From Grifola frondosa (Eukaryota; Basidiomycota; Agaricomycetes; Polyporales; Grifolaceae): a DNA stretch of 64,000 nucleotides. A program made the position numbers and the translations under genes. Below the pieces are notes generated by a model. The model made no database searches. It saw only the letters and a program-made list of their open reading frames with translations, and was not told where the DNA came from. Location: the NCBI GenBank assembly GCA_001683735.1, contig LUGG01000043.1, positions 1-64,000 of the forward strand. The letters run 5' to 3'. Shown one piece after another: positions 1 to 9,861 of the stretch (position 1 is its first letter; the number at the start of each line of letters is the position of its first letter).

Positions 1-870
1 GGCTGCTGCTGGTGGATCCAGTTCTTTGATCCAGTTCTGTTGGATCCAATTTTCTTGGATCCAATTCTATTGCCCTCTCTAAGGCAAGAAAGGAGCTCTT
101 TATATACCTTTTGAGAGGGCCCAGAATTCTCCCCGGACTCTTCTTCTCAGACTGTTCCAGCACTTTCCGGGAGGCTCCAAGCACAAGAAACCATGGTAAC
201 TACTGTGCTAGAATCTTCCAGTCCTTTCCAAAGTGTTTTCCTGAATGTTCCAGCTGCATCTCCCTGCACTGCCTCTCTGACTTCCTCCAATCAGAGCTCT
301 CCTAGGTCACCCGGCCCTCAGATTTGCATAGCTTTAGTAAGGCTCTTACAAATCTGGGGCAGGGGATTACAAACCCAAGGTGCCCTTTTCTCCATTTCAA
401 GGACCTTTCTCTCACAGAGTACATAGCCTTGAAGACTTTGTCATCCATTTGAGATATTCCCTGACTAATGGAGGTCCTCTACCTTATAAATTTGCACAGC
501 CTTAGTAAGGCAATCACAAATCTAGGGTAGGGCCCTTACAAATCTGGGGGAGTTAGTCTGCCACTTTGAGAAGCACATGGTCTATGGTTCCAGGGCTGTG
601 AGTCTCCTGAAGGCTGTTCTACATCACCTCAGGTGGCTTGTGGCTGTGTATCCCTGTGACCATTGCCATGCTTCTCTTTTCAAAGGCTGTACAGACTTTC
701 CCAGGACTCTGCCTTTCTTCCAGTCCCTTCCAGAATTTGCTAACCTGATCTTCTTCTTCCTGTTTCCGCGATGTCCTGCTGTGTCCAACTCCTTGTCTCC
801 TGACTTTCCTGCACCTGATTCTTTCCCGCACTCCTTCTCCTCATGACCCTCCATGCTTTCCCATCCCATC
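1..870 (-). mobile_element. LTR retrotransposon end (Ty3/gypsy-like), fragment
   Basis: Read on the minus strand, the stretch has the look of an LTR. A TATA motif lies near position 101-106 and is followed by short GGATCCAA-type repeats towards position 1. Two related direct repeats (around 316-356 and 486-545, each with a TTAGTAAGGC core and an ACAAATCT-GGG core) lie inside it. Towards 870 a highly charged Lys/Arg/Glu-rich open frame (869 to 624, minus) resembles the C-terminal part of an agaricomycete Gag. No protease, reverse transcriptase or integrase is visible, so only an end of the element lies in the window. The assignment to gypsy is by general appearance only. Confidence 0.4.
101..106 (-). 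promoter_or_regulatory. TATA motif of the putative LTR
   Basis: TATATA on the minus strand, followed downstream by a short leader and GGATCC-rich repeats. This is the position expected for a U3/R junction if the LTR call is right. Confidence 0.3.
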
Positions 871-879
871 CTACTTGAT

Positions 880-1257
880 TTAACGATGGTTGTCGTCGTT
901 TACAAGTGGGTGAAGAGGGTAAATCATGGATTCCGGCTTCGTCATCTCGTTATCCGGACTGACAGCGTATAGGGAATATCGCCACCAGGTCATTGCATAG
1001 GAGACGAGCGAATGCTGAACGTACTCGTATCGTACTGCGAAACCAATGGTGCAGGTGCCGTCGATGTGAGAAAGGGCGAGGAATATTCGTGTTTCCTGGT
1101 ACTGGATGATGTGGTCGATATGGCCCGTGAACGTAATTCCGGATCGATCTGTAAGGTGCACGAATCCGGACAGTGGCATGAGGTCGAATCCGGTGGCGAG
1201 TGTGTCGTATAATAGGATGGGGAACCGAGGATCGATTACCATGGGGCACCATGGCAT
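880..1257 (-). CDS. Unrecognised 125-residue open frame
   Basis: A minus-strand open frame begins MPWCPMVIDPRF. It is rich in hydrophobic and aromatic residues in short beta-like runs (YDTLATGFDLM, GFVHLTDRSG), with no signal peptide or membrane segment. I do not recognise the family. It sits between the retrotransposon end and the truncated Plavaka transposase, so it could be a small host gene, a piece of an unknown element, or chance. Intron signals were not resolved. Confidence 0.25.
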   Translation of the reverse strand: MPWCPMVIDPRFPILLYDTLATGFDLMPLSGFVHLTDRSGITFTGHIDHIIQYQETRIFLALSHIDGTCTIGFAVRYEYVQHSLVSYAMTWWRYSLYAVSPDNEMTKPESMIYPLHPLVNDDNHR

Positions 1258-1429
1258 GCGTCATTGGGTGGGATTGGGTGGAGATTTGACATGATTGATG
1301 ATGTCTAAACTCGATCCCGATGGTGGCCTTCGTGTGCTGTGCATATTACGGCACTCGGTTGACTTGGTTGCCAAAGATGGTTATTTTTGGCCCTGTCCAG
1401 GTACCAACCACGTTTGGTGCGTGACAACG

Positions 1430-1896
1430 CGCCAAGCGATCCTTCGGGGGTCGGCGGAATGCATCGCGAGCATATCTGTGCAACCCCATTGTGGTGGGGC
1501 GTAGCGCCGAGATTTGACTGTGCTTTCGTCAACTTGAATAGTGATTATAACCACAACAGAATCCGCAGACTAGGAGTAGTTCGCATTCATTTACTTTTCT
1601 CATTCAAGTTTCACGGTGTCACTTACCCCTGCGCTCTCATTCGTTGGTTCCAACATGTTGCAGATGAACCTGATGAAGATACGGGGATGTATATTGTCTG
1701 CCCCGAATGGCGAGGCCACTCACCTGTTCTATCTGTAATCCACCTGGACACAATTGTTCGTGCTGCCCACCTGATCGGCGTATATGGCAATAAACCAGTT
1801 CCAGCGGGCCTTACAGAACGTGACGCTCTTGACGCGTTCCGTTACTTCTACGTCAACAGGTTTGCTGACCACCACACATTCGAGACAATCTTTTAA
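1430..1896 (+). pseudogene. Plavaka transposase, C-terminal fragment
   Basis: The open frame starting at 1387 reads, from about 1430, APSDPSGVGGMHRE, then DEPDEDTGMYIV, IHLDTIVRAAHLIGVYG and ends DHHTFETIF. The same blocks, in the same order, end the P2 transposase (49,860-50,334), so this is a second, independently diverged copy. The part upstream of APSDPSG is missing, leaving roughly 155 residues of a protein that is normally around a thousand residues long. It keeps an open frame to its natural stop at 1896. It cannot be a working transposase. Confidence 0.85.
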
Positions 1897-2474
1897 AGCC
1901 ATCCATAGCACCATCCTCAGTAGCAGGTGTGTCACTACTGCAATTCTTCCAATTGCGCACTCGTTCAAAGTAAAATCTCCCTGGATCTTAATTCGGACAG
2001 ATGGACCCAGCACTGTGCTTCGAACCTTTGGTCATCTCCATCTCTAGTTCAATTCAAAGAACATGTGGCTCCTCTCTCACGACGCTCAAATGATGACGAC
2101 GAAGCGCTCCCGCATCTGTACAACTCGCTAGCACAATCCATTATTCCCGTACAGACATCCCCAACCCACCAGCATCTCACTTCCACCCAATGATCAACTT
2201 GCACGCATTCAGCTCGAAGGATGTACTGGTCCAAATGTTGTGGCCACTTACATCCCCCCCCCTCCCCCCGGTTGTTATTTCCGATGTCGCCTTCCCTGGT
2301 CCCACGATAGTGTGCTGGAGCATTGTCGACAATCCCATGAACCACTCGCCAAGCTGGCCGAACTCACCTGGACAATACTGGGCTAGAACTTTCATGCATA
2401 CGTTGCGTCTCTCGCCGACGTATGTAGCCAGACAGCGAGTCCAACAGACACTCAAGCTATAACAACGCATTCTC
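1897..2474. other. Stretch without a recognised gene
   Basis: Between the transposase stop and the repeat tract. It contains a C-run (around 2258-2276) and short open frames without recognisable motifs. The same stretch is not seen at the equivalent place in P2, where a HECT-ligase fragment lies instead. Confidence 0.5.
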
Positions 2475-3842
2475 TGCACATATCCTGATATCTCGAACCG
2501 TCTCAAATTGCCTCGTCAATTCCATCTTGAAGATTTACAGTTCTGCCCATCTCTCCGATTACGTCGAATTCTGTCTTCTTCCCCTCGACTCCCGCAACAT
2601 GCATGCCCTCTCTTATTCGCTCCCCGGTCGTGGTCCGAGCACCTCATGCGCTCGGGCCCGCTGGCAACCATATGCCTCCATGATCACGTTATCATCAACC
2701 ACCATAGGTCCTTCGCACTTCCCTCCAGTCAACGTTATCGCCCCAGCTTTCTCTGTCGCCTCTACCTCTCCATCCGTTTCTCTGCGTATATCCCGATACC
2801 CTGAACCGTCCCAAATTGCCTCCGCCTTGAAGATTACCATTTTGTCTATCTTTATCAATATTTCCACCTCGATTTTCACCAGTGCCAGCTTGTTTTGATT
2901 TTTAATACTGTGTTGTCCTGTCTCCTCCGATCTCCACTCGATTCGGTCTTCTTTTTCTCCACTCCCGCAACATGTGTGCTCTCTCACTCGCTACTACCCC
3001 ATCGCGGTCCGAGCGCCTCCCGCGCTTGGGCCCGCTGGCAATGTATGCATCCAATATTGCATTATCATCAACCGCTACAAGTCCTTCACGCTTCCCGTTA
3101 CAGCCCATCTTAATAGCCCTGCTTCCTCTGTCACCTTGACATCTCCATCACCCGTCTATGTCAACCCTATATGCAAGCCTGAGACAGAACGGCTCAAATA
3201 CTCTTCTCAATCGTCGGTGTCAAATACGCTGCAAGATATGCCACCTGACTTGTTGGTTAGTCCACAGTTCCTTCATTTCTTTTTCATCTGGCATAGGTTG
3301 TTTGCGCCAGCTGTCCAGCTCGTTCTCATCTGTGGTGAACCTATGCTGGGCAGCTGTATCAGACAACCCCAATGCAGCGCATTGGAACACCGTCTACCCC
3401 ACATTCTGTCGATAATCCGATCAATGTTGACGCTGGCCATCTATAGATCAGGCCGTTCGTCTCTCCACGAAATATGGCATCCTGATGACATCCCAGCTGT
3501 CTCCACTTGCGTGTGGTGCGCTTTGCACCCAGCCTGCCTCGTCCCCCTCTCCCACCCCCCCAGCTGTCCCACCGGTTGTTCAGAAAAAGCTCTCTGCGAC
3601 TCGCAACACCCAATTACCCTCCCCCATCATGCCTTCCATATGTCCCTCCACTTTCCGATGCAGATGTTTCGACTAGTTCAGCATCCGATCTGGCCTCTGG
3701 CTGCAACCTCGTACCTATCAAGGGTTCCTACACAAAGTCCTTCACCACTCTCGTACGTCCGCTGGCATCCTCTAGACTGCATTGTTCTGTCCAGAGGCTA
3801 TTCATGGAAGGTCCCAGAGCTTAATCGGAAAGAGAAGACAAT
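2475..3842 (+). repeat. Repeat tract R1, shared with P2, with internal tandem duplication
   Basis: CT-rich sequence with a second diverged copy at 52,273-53,545. Shared landmarks in the same order include CTCCCGCAACATG, a block with GGTCCGAG and CGCTGGCAA, TCTTCTCAATCGTC, TTGTTGGTTAGTCC, and ATATGGCATCC-GATGACATCCCAGCTG. Within each copy a unit of about 0.37-0.40 kb is present twice (near 2598 and 2968 here; near 52,268 and 52,668 in P2). Both tracts stop at a GA(A/G)GACAATG-like sequence, immediately followed by a host gene fragment (PRP8 here, FAS2 in P2). No protein function is recognised, although long open frames cross it. Confidence 0.75.
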
Positions 3843-4170
3843 GCCAACAACCAGCGATTGTGTTCAAAATGTCGCCTGTCTTTCGTCATGTCCCTTCCCA
3901 AACCAGAAGCTGCTTAAATGCTTCATCTTGGGTGAGCTGAAGACTTGACCGGAGAAAGCGATGACAGAGATGAATCTGTTCAGACAACTCCAAGCTACAA
4001 AATTCTTCTAGATGATGCGTCTCGACCGGTCGAAGTCTGTCTTCAGGTCTGCCATCACGGATACACCATGCTCAATTTTTGGATTCACAGAAAGGTACAT
4101 TGGTATAATCTTCACTTGATTGTGGCACGTCGCTGATTCATTTGTCAGAACCTCAGCTACTTGCTCCTAG
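3842..4170 (+). pseudogene. prp8: PRP8 fragment A (spliceosome core protein, decayed)
   Basis: PRP8 is the large U5 snRNP protein at the catalytic heart of the spliceosome. Here the reading QKLLKCFILGELK, then NLFRQLQATKFF and, after frameshifts, VCLQVCHHGYTML matches the PRP8 segment around QKLLKCFVLNEL..LLIHRK. The end of this fragment repeats DNA found again at about 7835-8040 in fragment C. The first half (QKLLKCF..ATKFF) is exactly the part missing from fragment C. It begins directly at the right edge of repeat R1. At least one frameshift and stops make it non-functional. Confidence 0.8.
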
Positions 4171-4179
4171 ACTCTTCAT

Positions 4180-4800
4180 TTGGGAACATGGGCGAGCGTT
4201 CGTGTCGCTGGATGAGATGCACGCCATGTGAAAGATCGTAGCGGAACTGAGCGCAGGTCGAGGTGGGGAGCTTCGAGCGCAAGGGTGACAAGCTGTACCT
4301 CGTGCCAGAGGTGTTGCAGGGGTGATACGGCAAGGCAGCGAATATATTCAGCCTCAGGATGACGATATTGGAGATGGTGTCGAACATCGTCGTGCCGGAC
4401 CAGTGCGTGCTTTCTCTACTCTTGATTATGTATGGTCCTGTAGCTAACCTTACTTATGTGGTGTGTAGGGGTGAGGGTTGCATCGGGTGTGGCTGGAGGG
4501 GAACGTAGAGCTGTAGGAGGAGCATGGTGCGCACACCGCCCGCGCTGCACATCGACACATGCACCCGGTAGTCTGCGTGCGCCGCAGGGGCTGGAGTAGA
4601 TGCATGCTCACAGAGTCGTGGTGTTTGGGACATCTTCGCTTGGGAGTCCCAGCGGGGTTCCTGGACGAGATCCTGGGACATGGGAGGGTGCACGGGCGGG
4701 AGCATGACATGGATGGGGCACATGAGGTATACGGGTCCGACAAATACAAACAGATGGAAATGCGGCGAAGGAGGAGCTGCGGCTTGTGAGTTCTGTGATT
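4180..4800 (+). pseudogene. wee1: Wee1-type protein kinase fragment, decayed
   Basis: Wee1 kinases phosphorylate Cdk1 and delay mitosis. The frame at about 4275-4402 reads SFERKGDKLYLVPEVLQG, stop, YGKAANIFSLRMTILEM and NIVVPDQ. This matches the kinase subdomain VIII-IX region of basidiomycete Wee1 (..[29 protein letters not shown]..). The stop TGA at 4323-4325 replaces the conserved Arg (CGA to TGA is the simplest change). Upstream LDEMHAM and KIVAELS fit the preceding helix. Downstream (4558-4800) HPVVC and GVPAGFLDEILG resemble the Wee1 C-terminal region, with weaker support. It lies between two PRP8 fragments. Confidence 0.65.
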
Positions 4801-4837
4801 TCTTATTATTCTCGTTTTTCCTACCCTCCCACCCTGC

Positions 4838-5802
4838 CTTTCCCATGCAGTAAACATGATGGTGGGTTTGTAGCTATGTGGAAGCAGGTGCGTTAGTCAT
4901 TGTCATTCCACAATGGTACACTTATTTTTGTCTAGGATCTCCCGCCCGAGCATGTGCGTAAAATCATCAGGGACCACGGTGACATGAGCAATTGCAAGTT
5001 CAGGAATGACAAACGCGTCCGCCTCGGTGCCCTTAAATACGTTCCTCATGCCATCATGAAACTGCTCGAAAGCATCCCCTTTCCCTGGGAGCAAGTATGC
5101 GAGGTCCTAGTGCTCTATCACATCACTGGCACTATCACATTGGTGAACGAGATTCTGCGAGTCGTTGAGCCTGTTTATCACGCACAATGGAGCAGCATGT
5201 GGTTTGCCATGCGGCGAGAAAAATGCGATCATCGACACTTCCAGCGCATGTGTTTTCCCCATTTGACGATGAAGAGCCACCTCTCGATTATGGTGACAAC
5301 GCACTGAATGTGGAACCACCTGAAGCCACACAGCTCGAACTCGACAAGGAGGACGCTACCCTCTATGAATGGTTCTACGATCCGAAACCTCTCATCGATA
5401 CTCCTGCAGTGAATGGGCCATCGTACAAATGTTGGTCTCTCGCCCTCCCCGTGATGGCTAATCTGTACCGCCTTGGACGTATGCTTTCATCTGATCAGGC
5501 TGACAGCAATTCGAGCTATCTGTTCGACAAAAAGTCATTCTTCACAGCCAAGGTGTTAAAATATGACCATCCTGTGTGGCCCCAAATTTGAGCCCTTATA
5601 CAGAGATATGGATGCTTCTGACGAGTACTGGAACGAATTCAACGACATCAACAAAATCATCATTCGTCAGAGATTCGGACAGAATACAAGGTGGCGTGTC
5701 CGCATCCATACAATTCGCTTCCGCATCAGTCCAAATTTCACCGTATCATATCCCATAGCTCACCGAGAGCTTCTCATAGGCATTCAAGCCGATGAAAAAT
5801 GG
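4838..5802 (+). pseudogene. prp8: PRP8 fragment B, N-terminal region, decayed
   Basis: After a remnant intron (about 4890-4940) the frame reads [18 protein letters not shown], then [20 protein letters not shown] and PWEQ, followed after a frameshift near 5225 by [26 protein letters not shown] and WFYDPKPLID. Then [11 protein letters not shown] and [13 protein letters not shown] follow. These are the hallmark N-terminal PRP8 blocks in native order. The fragment ends at a splice-donor-like GTAAGC (5803), inside which the RPN7 copy begins. Frameshifts near 5225, 5570 and 5690 break the frame. Introns are retained, so the source was genomic DNA rather than mature mRNA. Confidence 0.9.
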
Positions 5803-5875
5803 TAAGCTTCTACAGTGATACTAATGCTATGCATACTACTAATGTCTGGATCCTCTTCGTGACATATGGAATACA

Positions 5876-7431
5876 GAGATGGCACCACTACCGCACAGTG
5901 ACCTCCTCTGCTGTGCTTCCACCATATTAAGCTCTGCTTAAGTCTATGGAGAAGGCGAACAAGGAAAAGCTGGACGAGCGATTAGAGGAGGCGAATAAGA
6001 CAGACAGAGAGACGGACGTTGCGGATGCCCTGTGGGAACGAGCAAATTATCTTACCAGAATCCGGGACAAGGTGTGTGCACATTCACTTGTCACTCATCG
6101 TTAAAGGTAATAACTTGTAGTTGTTCCTTCTACGTATGATCGAGTAGTGTTGCTGCAGCTAAGTCAGGCCTAAATGATATATGACTTATAACTTCTGCAC
6201 CTTTTCAGATATTACAGTGATCTTACATTCATTTTGTAGCCTATATATAGCTGCATAACTTGCCACATATCAAAATGTTATATCTTGTATTGATGGAGAT
6301 ATGGCCAAAAAGCCGATTGCAAAGTCCGACTTTTTAGTCAGCTTTTTTACCAATGTAACTGAAATTGAAACATATTAAAGATAATTATGCAAATGCTGGT
6401 GTTACATTCAAATACATATATATCTTAGCTATTAATTCCAATTAAGATCATGTCATTATCTGCAAAACTCATGTCAGAATATCGAAAAAGCTGAAACAGG
6501 TGTGACTAAGCCGTGGCAACACTATGATCGAGCAGTGGAGGCACAGAAATTGGTGCTAGAGAAGACCCGTGGGCTAGGATCTCGGATAGATATTGTGCTC
6601 ACCCTCGTGTGGATCGGATTCTTCTTCGGCGACTACCAGATGATCACAATAAACTTGCCCAAGCCGAAGAGTGAGTATGATGTTCCACCAGGCATTAGAT
6701 TACTGGCGCTCAGACATCCTGCGTACGCAATGTTTGAGCACATGTTGGTCCATGCCCTTCATGTCTCTGCTCCGTGCACATTCTGATCAGTCATGTAGGA
6801 TGATTTAGCAAGGCGGCGACTGGGACAGGCGCAATTGTCTTAGGTTTACCGTGGCATGCATCTATTGTCTATCCGGCAACTTAAATGCGGAGGCAAACTG
6901 CTTCTAGATGCGCTATCGACATTCACGGCGACGGAGCTTCTTTCATATAACGATTTCGTTGCACTCACAATTATCACCAATGTCCTGACTCTTGAGAGGG
7001 TGGATCTCAAGAAGAAAGTCTGTGCTATGCTTCATTCTTCTTTTCCAAAACATCATAAATTAACCGCTGCGGCAGCTCATCTTGGCCACAGAAGTTATTT
7101 AAGTACTTCCCGAATTGCCGACATTAGCAGAACTTATGAAGAGCTTATATGACTCGCATTATGACAAGTTCTTCCTCGCACTTGGTAAGCATATCATCTG
7201 GTGGTAACGCGGGTAAGCTCATTAAATCTACGCGGTGCTCCAGCGACGCTTGAAGAAAATTATCTACTCCCATCCCGACTCCTCTCACCACATACTACAC
7301 GTTTCCACACACACGTTTCTACATCCTGGAGATGCGCATTCTCGCATACGGCCAATTGCTGAAGTCCTCTTGCAGCTTGACTCTCGACAGTCTTGCACGC
7401 TCATTTGGGGTCAGCGTAGAGTTCGTTGACA
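5876..7431 (+). pseudogene. rpn7: RPN7 (26S proteasome lid subunit) copy nested in a PRP8 intron
   Basis: RPN7/PSMD6 is a PCI-domain lid subunit of the 26S proteasome. Successive readings match it: KSMEKANKEKLDERLEEAN, DVADALWERANYLTRIRDK, then (after an insertion) [90 protein letters not shown] and [19 protein letters not shown]. Several frameshifts and stops are present. The copy ends at VEFVDR followed by a GT donor, which is faced by the acceptor of a PRP8 exon at 7480. It therefore lacks the last C-terminal part of the PCI domain. Confidence 0.9.
6073..6480. other. AT-rich insertion or long intron inside the RPN7 copy
   Basis: About 400 bp between RPN7 exon pieces (RIRDK before; EAQKLVLEK after). 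It is much richer in A+T than the flanking exons and about eight times longer than other introns here. It starts with a GT donor. No open frame or terminal repeats were recognised. It could be an old insertion in an intron. Confidence 0.4.
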
Positions 7432-7480
7432 GGTATGTGGTGGTGTCTTCCAATTATACCCTGTTACTTACCCTTACTAG

Positions 7481-9300
7481 ACTCGTACAGACGACTCCAA
7501 TGCACCGGCATTCTACTTTCATCCCTTAATCAACCCAATCTCTGTACGTGGATTCGGTCCAAAGAACACACTGCTCATCTCTCACGAAGACCTAATCTTG
7601 GGCCCGAACGGTGCCGACGAGGACGATTTTGAGCTTCCGGATGAGCTAACACATTTCCTTGAGGAGAAGCCCTTCGAGAACGATCTGACTGCAGGCGCTA
7701 TCGCCCTGTGGTGGGCACTCGAGCTGTACACTTGTCGATCCAGGATGCATGTGGCAAGGACAAGATGTACCTCTGGTGAAGAAACGGTATCTCAAGCACT
7801 GCCCTCTCAATCAGCCGGTAAAGGTGCGAAGTGCTTCGTCTTCAAAATTCTTCCAGACGATGCATCTCGACTGGGTCGAAGCCTGTCTTCAGGTCTGCCG
7901 GCAAGGATACAACATGCTCAACTTATTGATTCATCGAAAGGTACGTGGATATAATACTTCCTTTGTCGTGGCCCGTGTCTGACGGTCATTTGTCAGAACT
8001 TGAACTACCTTCATCTAGACTACAACATGAACTTGAAGCCAGTCAAGTAAGTAAGCACAACCCTCATACTGAATAACCTCTAACGACCTATTCACAGGAC
8101 GCTGACGATGAAGGAGCGCAAGAAATCTCGCTTCGGAAATGCATTCCATCTGTGTCACGACATTCTCCGCTTGACGAAACTTGTTGTCGATGCCCACGTC
8201 CAATTTTGACTTGGTAACGTCGATGCATTCCAGCTCGCAGATGCACTAGAGTATATCTTCGTAAATATCAGTGCATTGACTGGTATGTACCGATACAAGT
8301 ACAAGGTTTATATGATTTCACATTCTTTCTGTCCCAATCTTGCTGACACATTTTATTATCGTAGTTGATGAGGCAAGTTCGCGCAATGAAGTATCTCTCA
8401 AGCATCTGATCTGTTACTGCTTCAACACGGACCCTGTTAGTAAGGGCCCTAGATGCAGTTTCTAGGCCCTTGGATGGCGTATATAGCTACCCTTTATGCG
8501 CGGTATGGTGTCTTTACTCAAACGATGGTATATTTATTTTTTATCCAGTAGTTCCCATAGCTCATTTTGTTTGTTCAGGTTGGGCAATCTCCTCACCTGA
8601 CAGTCCGAGGGCCGTAACAGCAAGGGCACCACACGTACAGTGACAAAGCACGATCTTGAGCTCCGCGCCATCGTCGTGCACGATACTCTTTATATGATGC
8701 GCGAGTCCATCAAGCAGAACAAATACAACACAATTTTGCAATGCTTGTCAGGAGCTTGGCGATGCTGGAAGGCGAGCATTCCTTGGAAGGTCCCCGGGAT
8801 GCCGACAGCATCATTCTGTGCTACATCAAGAGCAGGGCCAATTGGTGGTGCTCGAACGTCTTTTCAGATCATTTGTCGGTTCCATTCCTGATATTTATGT
8901 CTATAGGGCCGCTCGCTACAATCGTGAACGTATTGTCGTGGTTAAACTGTTGATAAGCCTGTCGTAAAGGAGAATCTGGGTTGCCCAACTCGTAAGTGAC
9001 TCCTTCGAGGTTCCCACACACGTCCATCCTAACGTTAACTCCATGTCTCTACCTCAAGGCCGAGCCAGTGAGACAGCATGGCTACCTGAAGGATGGTCCG
9101 TACATCAGCGCTGACTCGGATGAAGCAGTAGCAATCTACACTGCTACCGCGCATTGGCTGGCAAGCCGGAAGTTCTCCAATTCCTTTCCCGTGAGTAAAA
9201 CCTCATGATATCCTTTTCTCCGCTAAATAACTTGTCACAGATTCTCGTAGTCGCTTGAACTACAAGCATGATACGAACCTGTTCATCCTTGCTCTTGAGG
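7481..9300 (+). pseudogene. prp8: PRP8 fragment C, middle region, decayed
   Basis: Starts at an intron acceptor with [18 protein letters not shown], directly continuing PRP8 from where fragment B stops. Later blocks are [44 protein letters not shown], intron, [96 protein letters not shown] and LNYKHDTNLFILALEDL. About 34 residues (QKLLKCF..LKAT) are missing after VKVR; they occur in fragment A. Nonsense codons include TGA at 8207 (expected Arg) and two TAG at expected Trp positions near 8455-8480. Frameshifts are frequent. Confidence 0.9.
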
Positions 9301-9309
9301 ACTTAAGTC

Positions 9310-9830
9310 ACCTCCTGTCGTGCGGACGACTCGCACATGCTCACCGAGGCTGCCGTCAATTACTATGACCACCGTGCATGCAAGTCCGGCAGCCTACTCA
9401 TCATTAAAGTCACCTTCATTGCTGCCAAGACCAGCAGACAGAAGCACGTCCCTGAATACGGAGTGATGAGCAAGTTTCCACCTGGAAAAGGGTATGTGTC
9501 ATGCCTGTTCACCTTTCATGATCTCCCCAGCAACTTTACCTCGAGTCTATATTACAGATGTAGTGCACCATCATGACTCCCACATGAACCATCAGTTGCC
9601 ACGCATTCGTTGAAGATGCTCTCATGGAGGACCCCTCATTCAAATATGTGTCTTCGTCGCCATGCCCATGGCCCAGCCCGTCTGACCTGCGGAAGACTCC
9701 ATGCCTGCTAACCATTCCTGAGATATGTGAGTACGTGCTGAGCTGTTTGCGGCGCAGCGTGCAACGCGGTGCATCGCGCGGGGTTCGGCGGGGTGGCCTG
9801 TCATCCAGGCTGAGTGGTTGCCTGCTTACA
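9310..9830 (+). pseudogene. Old-yellow-enzyme (NADH:flavin oxidoreductase) fragment, decayed
   Basis: The frame at 9337 reads MLTEAAVNYYDHRA, GSLLIIKVTFIAAK and VPEYGV. This fits the OYE N-terminal barrel region (..YYxQRAS.PG.LLITEATFIA..VPGI..). Further on LTIPEICEYV and, in another frame, AACNAVHRAGFGGV match the OYE segment around the HGANGYL motif. The FMN-binding C-terminal part is absent and frames are shifted, so it is inactive. It is fused downstream of PRP8 and upstream of a DUF1752 exon. The assignment rests on two conserved blocks. Confidence 0.65.
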
Positions 9831-9861
9831 TGTTTTTCTTCCATCCCCCTTTTTGCCATTA

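Noticed and set aside
4450..4857. Minus-strand open frames of 130-135 codons as genes
   Set aside because: They lie opposite the Wee1-like C-terminal and PRP8 N-terminal fragments, which match known proteins on the plus strand; the minus-strand frames have no family signature.
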